Shown here one piece after another: positions 41,702 through 52,822 of a stretch of 64,000 nucleotides of DNA. The notes beneath the pieces were generated by a model. It had not been told where the DNA came from, made no database searches, and saw only the letters and a list, made by a program, of their open reading frames with translations. This DNA is from Ephemerocybe angulata (lineage: Eukaryota > Basidiomycota > Agaricomycetes > Agaricales > Psathyrellaceae), in the NCBI GenBank assembly GCA_013368325.1, contig JAACJK010000001.1:1736001-1800000 (forward strand). Reading direction: 5' to 3'. Position numbers and translations under genes: made by a program. The number at the start of each line of letters is the position of its first letter. Positions within the stretch are counted from its first letter, which is position 1.

Positions 41702-42983
41702 TCACTCGCTGTCAGAACCAGAATCGCTGCAATCGCTGTCGTCCGCGAGAATCATGTCGCATGGCCGGAGATAGACGATGCGTGTCTCTTTGACTCTCAG
41801 ATGATCTGCGCCAAAGTACCGAGTCGTCTCAAAACTCCATCTGTAAAGAGGAAGGACGGCGTATGGGTGACTTGGTCTTTCGGAGGTGCAGCATTCGAAG
41901 AAGAACTCACACAAGGTTCCCAATCATCCAGTAGCCAAGGGCGTCGATGTAGCGAATGGCGTCGGCGGGCAGGTTTGATGACGATAGCCGTGCCTTTGCG
42001 AGGACGAACTGTTGCATTTGAGATTGGCACTGTTGACCGATGTATTCTGAGGCCTCCTGTAGGCTGAGCCCCCGCTCGAGCATCAAGACAGTGACAACGT
42101 TGTTGCCTGTGTGGCCCTTCGACTGCTCCATGTCGTATGAATACACATCCTGTAAAGGCTTGATGAGAAATGGAAGTAGTGGAAAGGAGCGAGAAGACGT
42201 ACATTAGACCAGCAAACGAAGTCACAGGCAGCCCAGTAGGCGTCGGCGAAGTCAGGATGCTCGAAGACCTCGTCGGGGAGGTCAATGCCGAGGATATACT
42301 CCACAAGAGAGTAGCAAAGAAGAACGGCGCTGTTGTTCCGGCGTAGGGGAATAAATTCGTCGAGAGAAAGGACTTCGCCCCGCTCCCTGAGCTCAGCTTC
42401 CCGTGCGACACAGTCCGTGTATTGCTCGCTAAGGTCTGCGAACCGCCGGACATTGTTGGGCCCAGCCAACCGAACGAAGCGTTCACGGAATCTGAAGAGG
42501 AATAAGCTACGGTTTGAACGGGATGAAGGGTAGAAAGGGACGCACTCGTGAGTCATTTTAGCAAGGATGGAGCCGTCGTCCCAGTTGGGGTATCTCATGG
42601 CATTTACAAAGGCGTCCCCAGTAATCCGTGCGTCTGCACCGCTCTGGTCGTCGCTTATTTCGTCAAGCACAAACAAAAGGTTAACCTAAAGCATTAAATG
42701 CTGTTAATCGCCGTGCGATGGGGTTGAGGGGTACGATGGTACATACGAAGTCACAGGTCGTTCGAAATTCTTCGTATCCAGCATATGCATAGACATGAGA
42801 GCACAATAGCTCATTGGATCCTTGGATAAAGAAGGCGCGCTTCCGATCGGTGAAAACATTGTAGCTGTTCACCCATGCTCGAGACTCGGCTGCTGCCTCC
42901 TTATACCAAGGATTAGTCGCGTCCTCCAGAGGGCAGATGGAGAGGATGTCTGGGATGGTAAACTGGCTTGTTGAAGGTCGCAT
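41702..42983 (-). CDS. Sesquiterpene synthase (class I terpene cyclase)
   Basis: Expected to cyclise farnesyl diphosphate to a sesquiterpene; the product cannot be read from sequence. The ATG at 42983 starts [12 protein letters not shown]. Landmarks of basidiomycete terpene synthases: [18 protein letters not shown], the metal-binding acidic motif LDEISDD (DExxD form), [15 protein letters not shown], the second metal-binding NSE motif [13 protein letters not shown] (N, S and E in the correct spacing), [15 protein letters not shown], and the C-terminal Arg-Tyr pair in ETTRYFG. Four or five exons; it ends [12 protein letters not shown] at TGA 41702-41704. All catalytic motifs are intact. No P450, transporter or regulator of a typical cluster is recognisable beside it; the nearest partner is the mevalonate kinase fusion 1.2 kb away, convergent. 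Confidence 0.92.
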
Positions 42984-43072
42984 TGTGAAGATGAATGTGC
43001 TGGGGTAAGTGTGGAGAGCAGAAGTGATAACCTGGGAGGGCTGGGCGATGAGTTCAAACTCGAATCTCAGGG

Positions 43073-43081
43073 CCTTTTATA
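43073..43081 (-). promoter_or_regulatory. TATA box of the sesquiterpene synthase gene
   Basis: On the minus strand TATAAAAGG lies about 90 bp before the ATG at 42983, a near-consensus TATA box at a usual distance. It suggests a regulated rather than constitutive promoter. Confidence 0.55.
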
Positions 43082-43619
43082 CATGATTCGAACGAGGAGG
43101 ACCGAAAGTGTGTGGACGCATACGAGAGATCGTAGCCATGTCCCGATCTAATCTATAGAGGTGCAACCCAATCTGCAGATTTATTGGCGCACACCGAAGC
43201 AGTCAGTGAATATTCGGAAATAGCAACTTCATGTTGGAACCTTATGCCGGTCGACCCGATCCATGAAGGAATTTCGACGGCATCACCTCCTCTGAGAGTA
43301 AATGGGGAATAAGAGAAGCTGAGGTACAGCGGAGTCAGGATTCCACTGGGTGTGAATCCCGAGACGTAAGCAACGTCTATACCCGTGCTCCATGAAGAAA
43401 GCGGCCTGTATTGTATGGATCTGTGTGCACGCGCCTTGACGCTGTGCTTCTGACAGTTTTCTGTCGAAGCGTTCTCCGGTTGCAGCGATGGAGGTCAACC
43501 TTAATCCTCGATCTTGGATGACTTGAGGGAAGAATGAGGTGTATATCGAGAGGGCGGCATACGGTGGACGCAATTAAGTCGCTCGGTGCCTGTCGATCGT
43601 CCAAAGTCATCGTGCAAAG

Positions 43620-44282
43620 TCATCGCGAGGATCGTCGTGCGCCATATTGTGCTATGTTCCGCTCAGTCTCTGGTTGGCATTGGCAGTGCACGACCAAGGC
43701 AGAATTCGGTACGCGCAATGGTCCAGTATTGCAACTCCTCCCTAACTCAAAAGCTCGTGTCGGTCCGGCGCTGCCCGTTATATCTCCTTCGCGGTATCCA
43801 GATCCTAGGAAACGCGTTGGTATGCGCATTAAGTAGTGAAGGTTGCAAGATCTGAGGTGAGGTTGAGGGTACTTGCTTGTGGTGGGGGAGCGAAGGCTGC
43901 CATAATGATAATGATAGTAACATTCCCGAGGGGCAGCCAGGATGTGTCGTACTAAGCTCCGATTTCAAATACTTGTCGGGCAGGGCTGAATGTTGCTGTG
44001 GATGGCCGTGGATAGTACTGCGACGAGAAAGGTTTTCTGAATAAAAGTGGTAGTGTGATATACGAATTGGAAACAACGTGAAAATAGATCTGTACCTGGG
44101 TGTCTATAAAGCTTTCCTATAGGGTGAGGCCCTTCAAAACGCCTAAAACCGCGGCATTCATCAGGTGAAGTCTTTACGACATTTAGTTTCGAGCGCTCAA
44201 ACGACATTGTGACCGGTCGGTTCCATACGCTCATCGTCCACAGCGAGCTTAGTAGAGGCTGGATGGCACCTGGGCTGGCCAT
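43620..44282 (-). CDS. Possible small unrecognised gene
   Basis: Weak call. An ATG at 44282 opens MASPGAIQPLLSS, a frame of about 60 codons ending at a plausible donor (HP/GTACAG). The acceptor TTTATTCAG restores an open frame (ENLSRRSTIHGHPQQHSA, PDKYLKSEL). A second possible intron leads to RFLGSGYREGDITGSAG, and the frame stops at 43620. I recognise no domain. It lies upstream of the terpene synthase on the same strand. It may be a real lineage-specific gene, a decayed gene or chance. Confidence 0.2.
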
Positions 44283-45773
44283 GGCAACGGATAGAGGTTG
44301 AGAAGGTATACCAAAAGGCAAGGGTGGTAGAGCGATGATAGTTGATAATCTCTCGCAAGGAGACAAGCACCGACTGTGTCTTACCTTAGCTTATTGGTCA
44401 TTGGCCACAATCTTGAGTAATAAGTTTCCTTGAAATGAAGTCGCCAGGAACCGGGGATCAGCTCGGGACGAGACTATTATCGAGACCCAGGAGAGTAACA
44501 GACATGCATGCCCGAATCATATCCGTCACTGTGGCTAACGTCGAACTGTATAATAGTTCAGTGTGTACCCGTCCGTTAAAGTAGGAGGTTTGGCGGCCCA
44601 TAATAGGCGTCTAAAAAGCAGTCAATGTTGATTATCATTTAGCGGTTAGTGGGGCGTGTATGTTAGACACACCGAAATTAAACACATTGCCCGAAGGCAA
44701 GCCGATCCCCTGTCTGCCCACTCTCAACGGGGGAAAATATCACGTTAGTGGTATCTGGAAGAGAGATAAGATGACTAGAAACAGTGCGACCCCGTGATAA
44801 CCGCGGGGGAAGGGAAAGGGCTGGATGCCGAACCTTCACCAAAAGGCGCCCACAATAGGAGAGAGAGCGAGAGACAATGTGTATGTCGTAAAGCAAGATG
44901 TCCGAGGAGAAATTAAGCGATTGTCGACTATCTAGGCAAGATCTGAAATGACTTGGATCCTCACATGGCTTCGGGCGGTACGGTAGCGTAGCCCAGCTAT
45001 CTGCACGATTCCAGAGTATGGGCTCGAATTGAATCAGCCAAGGAACCATAACCAGGGAACAAATCGGTCTTCGTCGCTAAGATTTTCAGCAAGCTTGGGG
45101 GAGGAACAGTTCTATAGGAGCCCAGGTCGTTGCTTCAACCATGAGTATGTTTAATGAAGAGAGAATATTCAAGAATTTGGGATGGAAGATCGCACCCAAG
45201 ATGCGCAAGATGCAGCACCATCTGCGGCTCAATGCATAGTCAGAGCAGAGGTTTGCGTTGGCTATGCCTGCCACCTCCCGCTATGCGGATACGGCCTGTT
45301 TCAAAGCCGTACGCGGTAACGAGACAATGTAGAGCCCGGCTATATCAGGCTAGTGTATCCCTATCGCAGAGACAGTTGAGAATGGGCGAAATAAACGGGT
45401 TGGTACTCACAGAGTGAATCCGCCAAGTAAATGGCAAGCACAAGGCCTTGCAAGATCGAGTAACACGTCCGAGTGATCATCGTGCGTCTTGGGGAACTGG
45501 AATGATTATCGAAATTAGAGCCCGAGTGCTCATGCTTTCGAAGGCGCAGCATAGGATGTATTCCCGAATCCATGGATGCCTCGGTCGTGGCGAGCCTCGT
45601 TCGGGGCCCAGGGCGCTGCATATCACCCGAGGTGACGTCAAGCGAATACTGGAGGATCTGGTCAAAGCGAACACGAGATAGAAGAGGGAAAATCAGGTTC
45701 TATGGGATGTTATACAGGCACCATTATAATGGTCTAAGATGTGTGAAAACAATGGGAATAACAAGACAATGTC

Positions 45774-46672
45774 TCAGAAGCATATCCGGTAGCTGGCGTA
45801 TCGTCCACTGGTTTCACTTGGACGAATAATTTTGACGACCTGCCCTCGGCGCAGGCCATAGTACCGAGCCACAGGGTCGGCCATTTGAATACGGGGTAAC
45901 TGGGTTTCTTTTAGACGGCTGGAGCGGAGGGAGAAGGTCAGAAGGGCAAGGATACTGAATGCCGAGAGCAACCCACTATTTGTCCAGCAGAGTTTTCTTT
46001 TCCTCATTAGATAGCACTTCGTGTCGGGGCACCAGGACATGATGTGTAATGTTAACAAGGAGATCGGCCTCTGAGAACTCCTCCAGGCGATATTGGGCTG
46101 CCATAGCAACGATTACCTGTAGGTAGTTTATAGCTTAGGTGCCTGGCGCGAAATTGGGGAACAGGAACTCACCTTTCGGGCAGAGGGCGTCATATTGCCT
46201 GGGAAGACAATGATTCCCCGCTGAATTGATTTCTCCTCCAAAATGCTCAACAACCTTCAATTCCTATATCAGGGGAGCTGTATGCCATTGGAGATGAAGG
46301 TCATTTACTTTCTCATCGTCTTCACGCCCACACTCTTCTCCTCGGAGAAGAAAACGAAAATTTGTTCCGAATTGTCGATACGGTGGTTGGTGTAGAAGTT
46401 TAGTTGACCCCGGCTGGTACCCATCGTCAATAAACTTGATTTTCCAGAGGCTGTGAAGACGCACTCTACGACACCCATGCTATTCGAGTACAATTCCCGA
46501 AACCGATTGAGGTCCATGTTGATTTCGTCGTCGGAGACCCGGAAACCCTACTTCATGGTCAGACCGCATCGAAAAGGGACGTTGCTTTAAGGTCGCTAAC
46601 TCTGTCCTTGACAAGTTCGTGGATTGTTTTATTGACTTTCCATAGCTTTGCAGTCTCGTCACCGTCGGCCAT
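45774..46672 (-). CDS. RPB5: RNA polymerase I/II/III shared subunit RPABC1 (Rpb5)
   Basis: Shared subunit of all three nuclear RNA polymerases, part of the lower jaw. The ATG at 46672 starts [20 protein letters not shown]. Splicing gives [96 protein letters not shown], and the conserved C-terminal assembly domain [20 protein letters not shown] and [17 protein letters not shown], ending RICF. Five introns of about 45-66 nt were placed; each restores the family sequence. The length matches the family (about 220 residues). Confidence 0.95.
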
Positions 46673-46778
46673 CGTGGATTGAGGTGGGAGTAGGAGGACA
46701 AGGTAGTTCAAACTCCGATGGTATGAATTTGGTCCCTGATGAACGCGCGCTCAATTGTCCCCTTTGACTCAACTCAGC
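46673..46778. promoter_or_regulatory. 106-bp divergent promoter between RPB5 and SWD2
   Basis: The two ATGs are only 106 bp apart, so both 5' leaders and promoters fit in this space or overlap. No TATA box is seen. Confidence 0.6.
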
Positions 46779-48146
46779 ATGCCTCCGCCCCCCATCGCAG
46801 GTCCCAGCAGTGCACACAATCTCCCGATATTCTCGCTCAATGACACTATAATCGTACGTATCAACGATTTCCACTACGAAACCCTACCAATGCACACAAC
46901 AGCAGAAGTTCAAGCCTGCGAAGGTCTTTAAGGCTGCAGTCGATGCCGGGCCTCCCCCTACTCCCACACAGCGACCATCGAACCAAGGACCGAAACAAAT
47001 CTCTGGAATATGCTTCGATGACAAGGGCGAGTGTGTCATAACCGCTGGTGAAGACGAGACTTTCCGGCTGTATAGCTGTAAATTGGGCAAGCAAGTTCTT
47101 TCGTCGGGCGTGTGGCTTCACCTAACTAATGGCAAATTGCAGGCCTATGAAGACACTCTATTCCAAGAAATATGGTGTAGATCTCCCGAGGTTTACGCAC
47201 AAGAGCACAGCTATCGTGTATGCGTCGACGAAGGAGGATGACACCATTCGATACCACTCTCTTCACGACAACAAGTACCTACAATACTTCAAAGGCCACA
47301 AAGGACGCGTTGTGTCGTTGGAAGTTTCGCCCGTCGATGACGGCTTCATGTCTGGGTCTCTCGATAAAACTGTTCGCCTATGGGACCTTCGAAGCCCTAC
47401 CTGCCGTGGACTTCTCGCTCTCCCCACGCCGGGACCACTCGTTGCGTACGACGCCGGCGCGATGGTTTTCGCGGTTGGCGTCAACGCCTACCAGCGTATT
47501 ATGGTCTACGACCAGGCTAACTTCGATAAGGCCCCGTTCTTGACCATCAAATTGGACGATCCCAGCCTCGCCAAAATCACCTACCCCCCTCGACCCATCT
47601 TCATGACCTCCTTAACCTTTTCTTCCGACGGCAAATACATCCTTGTTGGATGCTCTGGCAACGCACACTACATTGTGGATGGTTTCGACGACATGATACT
47701 GGCAAAATTGGAGGGGCACATTGGATTGGAGCGAAGGGGATTGAATGCACCACCTAGCATCGACCCAGCGAAAGGAATTAGTGGCGAAGAAGTGTGCTTT
47801 ACGCCCGACAACAAATACGTTCTTGGAGGAAGCCTCGACGGAAACATTTACGTCTGGGATGTGCAGAATCTGAAAGAGAAGCTACCCCCAAGACACGACC
47901 CTAAATCAATCCCAGTTATCAAACCCCTCAACAGGCTGGAAGGTCACAAGGGTCCAGCACGCTGCGTACGATTCAATCCTCGATTTGGTATGCTGGCGTC
48001 AGCAGGTAATGAGCTTGTAAGTCGTTCATTTGTCCTTCTTATTTCCGTGACACTGATCGCTGCGGTAGGCTTTCTGGCTACCTGACATGAGCGGGGACAA
48101 CGAAGACATCACGAAGGATCTGCTTCGAAGAAAGCAACCAACGTAG
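46779..48146 (+). CDS. SWD2: WD40 protein Swd2/WDR82 (COMPASS and 3'-end processing complexes)
   Basis: Beta-propeller subunit shared by the Set1/COMPASS H3K4 methyltransferase and, in yeast, the cleavage and polyadenylation factor. Exon 1 codes MPPPPIAGPSSAHNLPIFSL. Later exons give the repeats: ISGICFDDKGECVITAGEDE, LYSKKYGVDLPRFTHKSTAI, VYASTKEDDTIRYHSLHDNK, YFKGHKGRVVSLEVSPVDD, SGSLDKTVRLWDLRSPTC, DNKYVLGGSLDGNIYVWD, and HKGPARCVRFNPRFGMLASA; the end is AFWLPDM and a short acidic tail. The intron at 47091-47142 is GC-AG (donor AA/GCAAGT) and is required for the frame. The order and wording of the repeats fit Swd2 rather than other WD40 proteins. Confidence 0.9.
47091..47142 (+). other. 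GC-AG intron in SWD2
   Basis: The donor AA/GCAAGT and acceptor TTGCAG bound 52 nt with a branch-like CTAAC. GT in the same area (GTTCTT) breaks the frame, so GC is needed. This matches the usual strong consensus around GC donors. Confidence 0.8.
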
Positions 48147-48509
48147 ATAATCCGACTCTTCCTCTCGCCACTTTACTTCCTTCTGTTCAGGATTTGCAAG
48201 CGTGCCTTGCTGTACTATAGTTCCATCTGTATTTACCACCTTCTGGGTATACCTAATACGCATTTATTGCGCGGCCTGCTCCTCGGGCTAAAGATCTGGG
48301 CACGTCTACTAGCACTCTTCATTTTGCACGGATGATTCTCAGCGCTCGTGCCAGTCGCCGTGCCTTGACAAGCGCCGGCGGCAGATGCGGGAGGCGGGCC
48401 GCGGTATCCTGACTATCACGTGGAGGGAATGCTGGCAAAGGGAGTGGAGGACGTGGCAGGTTTGCGTCTTCTCCCCCACACTTGGTCTTCCCTCGGTTTA
48501 TTGGTTGAA
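48147..48509. other. Intergenic: SWD2 3' flank and TRAP-alpha promoter
   Basis: No gene was recognised. GC-rich in the middle (48370-48470). Confidence 0.5.
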
Positions 48510-49639
48510 ATGCGTTACACTGCATTCCTCGGTGTTGGTTTCTCCCTCGCCTCGCTATTCTCTGCCGTCGCTGCAGGTCCGTGAAGAAATAAACGGACTA
48601 GAGACATGGAGCGCTAAATCCGGCTTTCTAAATTTCTAGACTCTACAGATCCCAAGGTTGTTGCAACTGCAGCCTTCCCAGAGGAGAACACTTTCAACCG
48701 TATGTTGGACGTCCACCAGGCCTGTTTGTGACTTACGACCGTTGCCCGCAGATCTCGTCAACGGACAGAAGAACACCTTGACCGTCACGATCGAAAACAA
48801 ATCTGGCCTCAACGTCACTCTCTTGAACATTGCTGGATCCCTTACGCACCCCGATACGAATGCGCTGCTGAAGAACGTACGCGTCAGCCTTATTCTCCTG
48901 CTCTACTACAAGATTAACCTGCCTGCCAGATTACCGCGCTGAAATACGGCGTCCCTCTTCTCGAGAAGTCGAAGGTTCAGGTTCCCTACAACTTCTATAG
49001 CGAGTAAGCGCCACCCATTTCACGAATATAATTCTTGCGCTGACAACCAAACCAGATTCAGGGTCAGCTTTTCTATCCACGCGAACTTAGGGGCATCATC
49101 TAAACGCATCTTTAGCCCGGCGACCACCGTCTCAATGTCTGGCTGCAACACAGCGTCGGAGTATGTCGTACGGTCCTTCTCATGTTAACGTCCTCTCACG
49201 AACTTTCTTCCAGGACAAAGTCTACACTGTTGATGTTTTCGAATCCGTCGTAACTGTTGTTGAACCTCCCGTCTCCATCTTCGATCTGAAGATGTAAGTC
49301 ACCACGACAAGCATAACGCCGTTCAGAAGTTAACCTTCCCATAGGCTCGCGACATATCTCATCCTTCTTGGCCTCTTTGGTGGCGCTGGATACTACACCT
49401 ACATTACGCTCGCACCCCCCAAGAAGAAGTCCAAGGTCCCCACCCCGAGCGCGCCTGTTGGCACCGTCACCGCGACTGGTGCTGGCGGATACCAGGAGGA
49501 ATGGATCCCAGAGCACCACTTGAAGAAGAGCAAGTCGGCAAAGAAGGCCGGTGGAGTGACGAGCGGCACGAGCGCGGATGAGTTCAGTGGAGCTGAGCTG
49601 AGCGGAACAGAGGGACGACGGAGGAAGGGCAAAAAGTAA
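48510..49639 (+). CDS. Translocon-associated protein alpha-like (SSR1/IRC22 family)
   Basis: Single-pass ER membrane protein associated with the Sec61 translocon. The signal peptide MRYTAFLGVGFSLASLFSAV (then AA) is followed by an acidic start (DSTDPKVV), the lumenal beta domain (NTLTVTIENKSGLNVTLLN, GSLTHPDTN, KYGVPLLEKSKVQVPYNFYS, VYTVDVFESVVTVVEP), one transmembrane helix (ATYLILLGLFGGAGYYTYI) and a basic cytosolic tail (PPKKKSKV and RRRKGKK). N-glycosylation sequons NKS and NVT sit in the lumenal part. Seven exons; the ends are clear (TAA at 49637-49639). The architecture and order match TRAP-alpha/Irc22. Confidence 0.88.
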
Positions 49640-49900
49640 GCAATTACATATGACGCAGTAGCGTCCTTCATGCTTGGCCCCGGGGTCTCTCTTTGAGTTA
49701 TATCTGGCTTCAGAGGCGCCGCCGAGATTGCCATACACTGCTGGCTGGATAATTTATATTGTTCCAACTTCCGCTGCTTTGATGTTTTGAAGCTCGTCAT
49801 GCCGGATTGCCCTCCTGTCACACACCCCTGTTGTTCGAACTCTCGCAGGACGCTCCATGCAAACTGGGCTTCTAAGTTCTCGCTAATGCATCGCCCGTCA

Positions 49901-52323
49901 TCAGCCTGGAGTTATTCCAGAGAGCATCGTCATAGACCGACGGAATTGTGATGCGGAGAGGCTCCCCCACTGTTGCGGTTGTCGACAATCGACGAGGGAA
50001 GTCATCACCGGGTGGTGAAGAATCTCTGCGGCCGTAGGACGGTCTTCTGGGTCTTGCTGCCAACACTCCCCCATCAGGTCCCAGAGGGAGCCGCTAAGGC
50101 CGTACTGCTGGAATGCAGGCTCGTCGGGAAGGGGCTTAGAAGGTCGGGCACCTCCCATAACCTTTATGATCACGGTGAAGGGCTGAGATACTTGGTAGAA
50201 AGGGACGTGGCCTGTCATTATCTGTGGCAAGGTGTTGTCAGCGAGCGTTATTTTTGAACAGATGTTAACTCACTTCGTAGCAGACACAAGCGAACGAGTA
50301 GATATCCGACTTGGTCGTGACCACGACTTCACCATCATCTTCCGGCGTGAATAGTTCTGGAGCTTGCCACCGGAGTGTTCCTCCTGTTGTGGTCACTGTG
50401 TTGACAGATGTCCATCTCATTAGCAAGGGGTCAGACACCTTTGACAGTCCAAAATCTGCGAGGCAAGCTCTGCCGGAAATGGATACAAGTATATTTGCCT
50501 ACGAATAGCGCGATGAGGGGTTGCATTGGATAAGTTACGAAGATGTTCGTTCACTCACTCCTTTCAGGTCGCCGTGGATGACCTCGCACTCGTGCAGGTA
50601 AGCAATTCCGCTAGCGATATCGAAAAGCTGTCAAGTCGCTCAGCAAACAAAGTGCTTGGGATGCATGGAGACTTACAAGTAGAGGGCGCTCGGCACGAGG
50701 ACTGCCCCTCAGGTAATCAACAACGTTCCCCATTTCCATCCAGGGCGATACCAGGCATACTCGGTTGTGCTGGTCACCGAGATGGTATACACCGTAGAAT
50801 GGCAGTAGATTGTCGTGGCTGAGCTGACTCCAGAGAATTGCCTCTTTCCAGACTGCCTGCGGTATAATAGAGCATATGTTAGTATCTAAGATCACAGAAA
50901 ATACGCGTTTCATCTGCCAACCTTCAAGATTTTAGATATATCCGATCTCTCTCGAACTTTGAACACCTTGAGCGCGACGTTCTGGTCTTCGAATCGTCCT
51001 CGATAGACTTCGCCGTAGGAGCCTTCATCGAGGGCTTGACTGCTTTGCTCGACCCGCTGAAGGGTCAAGCATTCGGGATAAAGTCCACTTTTGTCCGAAA
51101 GGCGGAGAAGGGCTTTGAGAATGCTCCTGCGGTCTGCCTGATCGATTAAGACATAGAAGTCGAGTAACTATAGACCTGGTGGTGAGCTCGGACAGTATGC
51201 CGCATATATAGAAATACATACCAGTTGCATCGAATTGAGCATGGTCAGCGCCTCCTCCCCCTGTAGAGAGAGAAGATGCTGATACAGGGTCTTTGTCGAG
51301 ACAACTTTGAGCAGCAAGGATAAAAGGATGGACATTCCTGAGTGGTGGTTTTCCGACCATTGGAATTGCTCCGAACGCACGAGGCCCATGGCTGCTTCGA
51401 CATGCTCAACCAACTCGTTTGGCTGAAGGTTGTCGCAAACTTCCTCGAGATTAAGAGGGACATTTGGTAGAGCATCATATCCATCCCCTCCGTCATGAGT
51501 CTGTGGTAAATATACGCTGAGCTCCGGGGTATTCTGTTCCTCTGCCGAGAGCCGCCTTCGGAACCGTGCCGTTTGGGAAGCGTCCATTTCATAGCCAACG
51601 CTGGGGTCGAGCTTTCTTTTGAAGCCTGGTCGTGAGCCCGTAGCTGTGGTATTTTGAGCTCAGTTAGGCTAAAACACAACAGTATACCGACCTATAGGTG
51701 GAGATGGGGGCTTGGCGGGACTGTTTGCAGCGAGGTATGCGTTCCATCTTTCCAGGATATCTCTGGCCAAGTCCCGGACAACTAGATATCGAATTCAAGT
51801 GACATTGAATAAAGCTATAGTAGAAACATCCACGTACTGAAATGACCTTGAGTAGCCGCTTCGACTTGACTTGTAAGGTTCAAATCTCTGTTGCTGCACA
51901 TGAGTTTCCCAGGTGGTAGCACTTCGACGAACTGCGTGTCTGGTTTGAACGTGGAACCAGGGTAATTGAAGAGAACCAAGTATTAGGACGCACCTGGAAT
52001 AATGCAACCTGAGTTGCATGGTGCTTGGTGGAAGACGTGCTGAGCGCAGCCTCCAACCACAACTTTGTCAGGCGCAGAGCGCTCGCTGATATTGACCATG
52101 CTTCGAAAAAGGAGGGAAGCGCTGCACGTCGTATGGAATCCAGGACATCGATACGGTACTCCGCTTGTACATTCTTTTCGCCATAGTCGACGATAAGATC
52201 TACGAGTGTTAGCACATCAAGACGGCTGCGGAGGCTCGAGGGCTGGAGAAGGTTTCGCAATGCAAGGGAGAAGATGGTGGCTTTTTGATGTGGAGGTGGG
52301 TTGTTAGTTGGTGACAGCGGCAT
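49901..52323 (-). CDS. TKL-type protein kinase 3
   Basis: Third TKL-like kinase, with a long N-terminal region. The ATG at 52323 starts MPLSPTNNPPPHQKATIFSL. The following exons are helical and Leu-rich (SLRSRLDVLTLVDLIVDYGE, then FVEVLPPGKLM), then a Pro-rich linker (SPAKPPSPPI). The pre-kinase segment RRSILKALLRLSDKSGLYP corresponds to QRRKILQALLRLAKRSKLMP of kinase 1. Kinase motifs: lysine in VALKVFK, VIHGDLKGANILV, LADFGLSK, WQAPELFTPE, CWQQDPEDRPTA. It ends SGITPG at TGA 49901-49903. All catalytic residues are present with canonical DFG. Several introns of about 45-70 nt were inferred. A basic open frame upstream (to 52621) does not splice to it cleanly and was not included. Confidence 0.82.
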
Positions 52324-52822
52324 CGCCCTTAGTGGTGCCTTTAGGTACAGGATAAGCGCTCGTCCTTCGGTGCTCCCAAGCGATAGCTTCGAGGTTGGTC
52401 AGTTGGCCCGCTGCTTGGTGTTGAGGGTGGGGCAAGCCTCGAGGTACAGTGGCAGTGAGGTTCGCGACAGGGGTCATCAACCCATCAGTGATCCGCTGCT
52501 TAGCGCCGCGCACCGATGGGCGCTTGGAAGGCAAAGTCAGTCGTCTACGAGAACGGTCGGTGAGCCAATTGAACATTGAACAAGTCGGGCGAGATAACAT
52601 TTTCTGGACAGTCGCAGTCATACAGAATATTGGGTGCCCTGAGTATCGAAGAATAGTAGGACATCTCCGGCGCAGGCTATGGTGACACGTCAGCCTTCCC
52701 CAAGTAGCTCGGTTTCGAAAAGCTGGCTTGCGGCGTTACTCAATCGAGCAAATCGACCCGTGTTATGAACATAAGATCGAAGTAGTTTTACAGAGCTGGT
52801 ATAAATACGGGACGTTTACTCT
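52324..52822. other. Intergenic: kinase 3 promoter
   Basis: Between the kinase 3 start and the YIP1-like 3' end. A minus-strand frame of 105 codons (52304-52621; Arg/Pro/Thr-rich) is open, but no product is recognised and no splice to the kinase keeps the frame. Confidence 0.4.

Larger units (their letters stand above)
42984..45773. other. Long unassigned stretch beside the terpene synthase
   Basis: 2.8 kb without a confident gene, unusual in an otherwise packed window. The minus strand has several short frames that could be exons: one near 43283-43573 (FPQVIQDRGLRLTSIAATGE), the weak gene above, and one near 45415-45660 with a hydrophobic end (YSILQGLVLAIYLADSL) followed by a GTGAGT donor. 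None matches a family I know. Confidence 0.4.

Noticed and set aside
52304..52621. 105-codon basic frame upstream of kinase 3
   Set aside because: Could be an extra N-terminal exon, but no GT-AG pair joins it in phase to the kinase exon; no recognisable domain.
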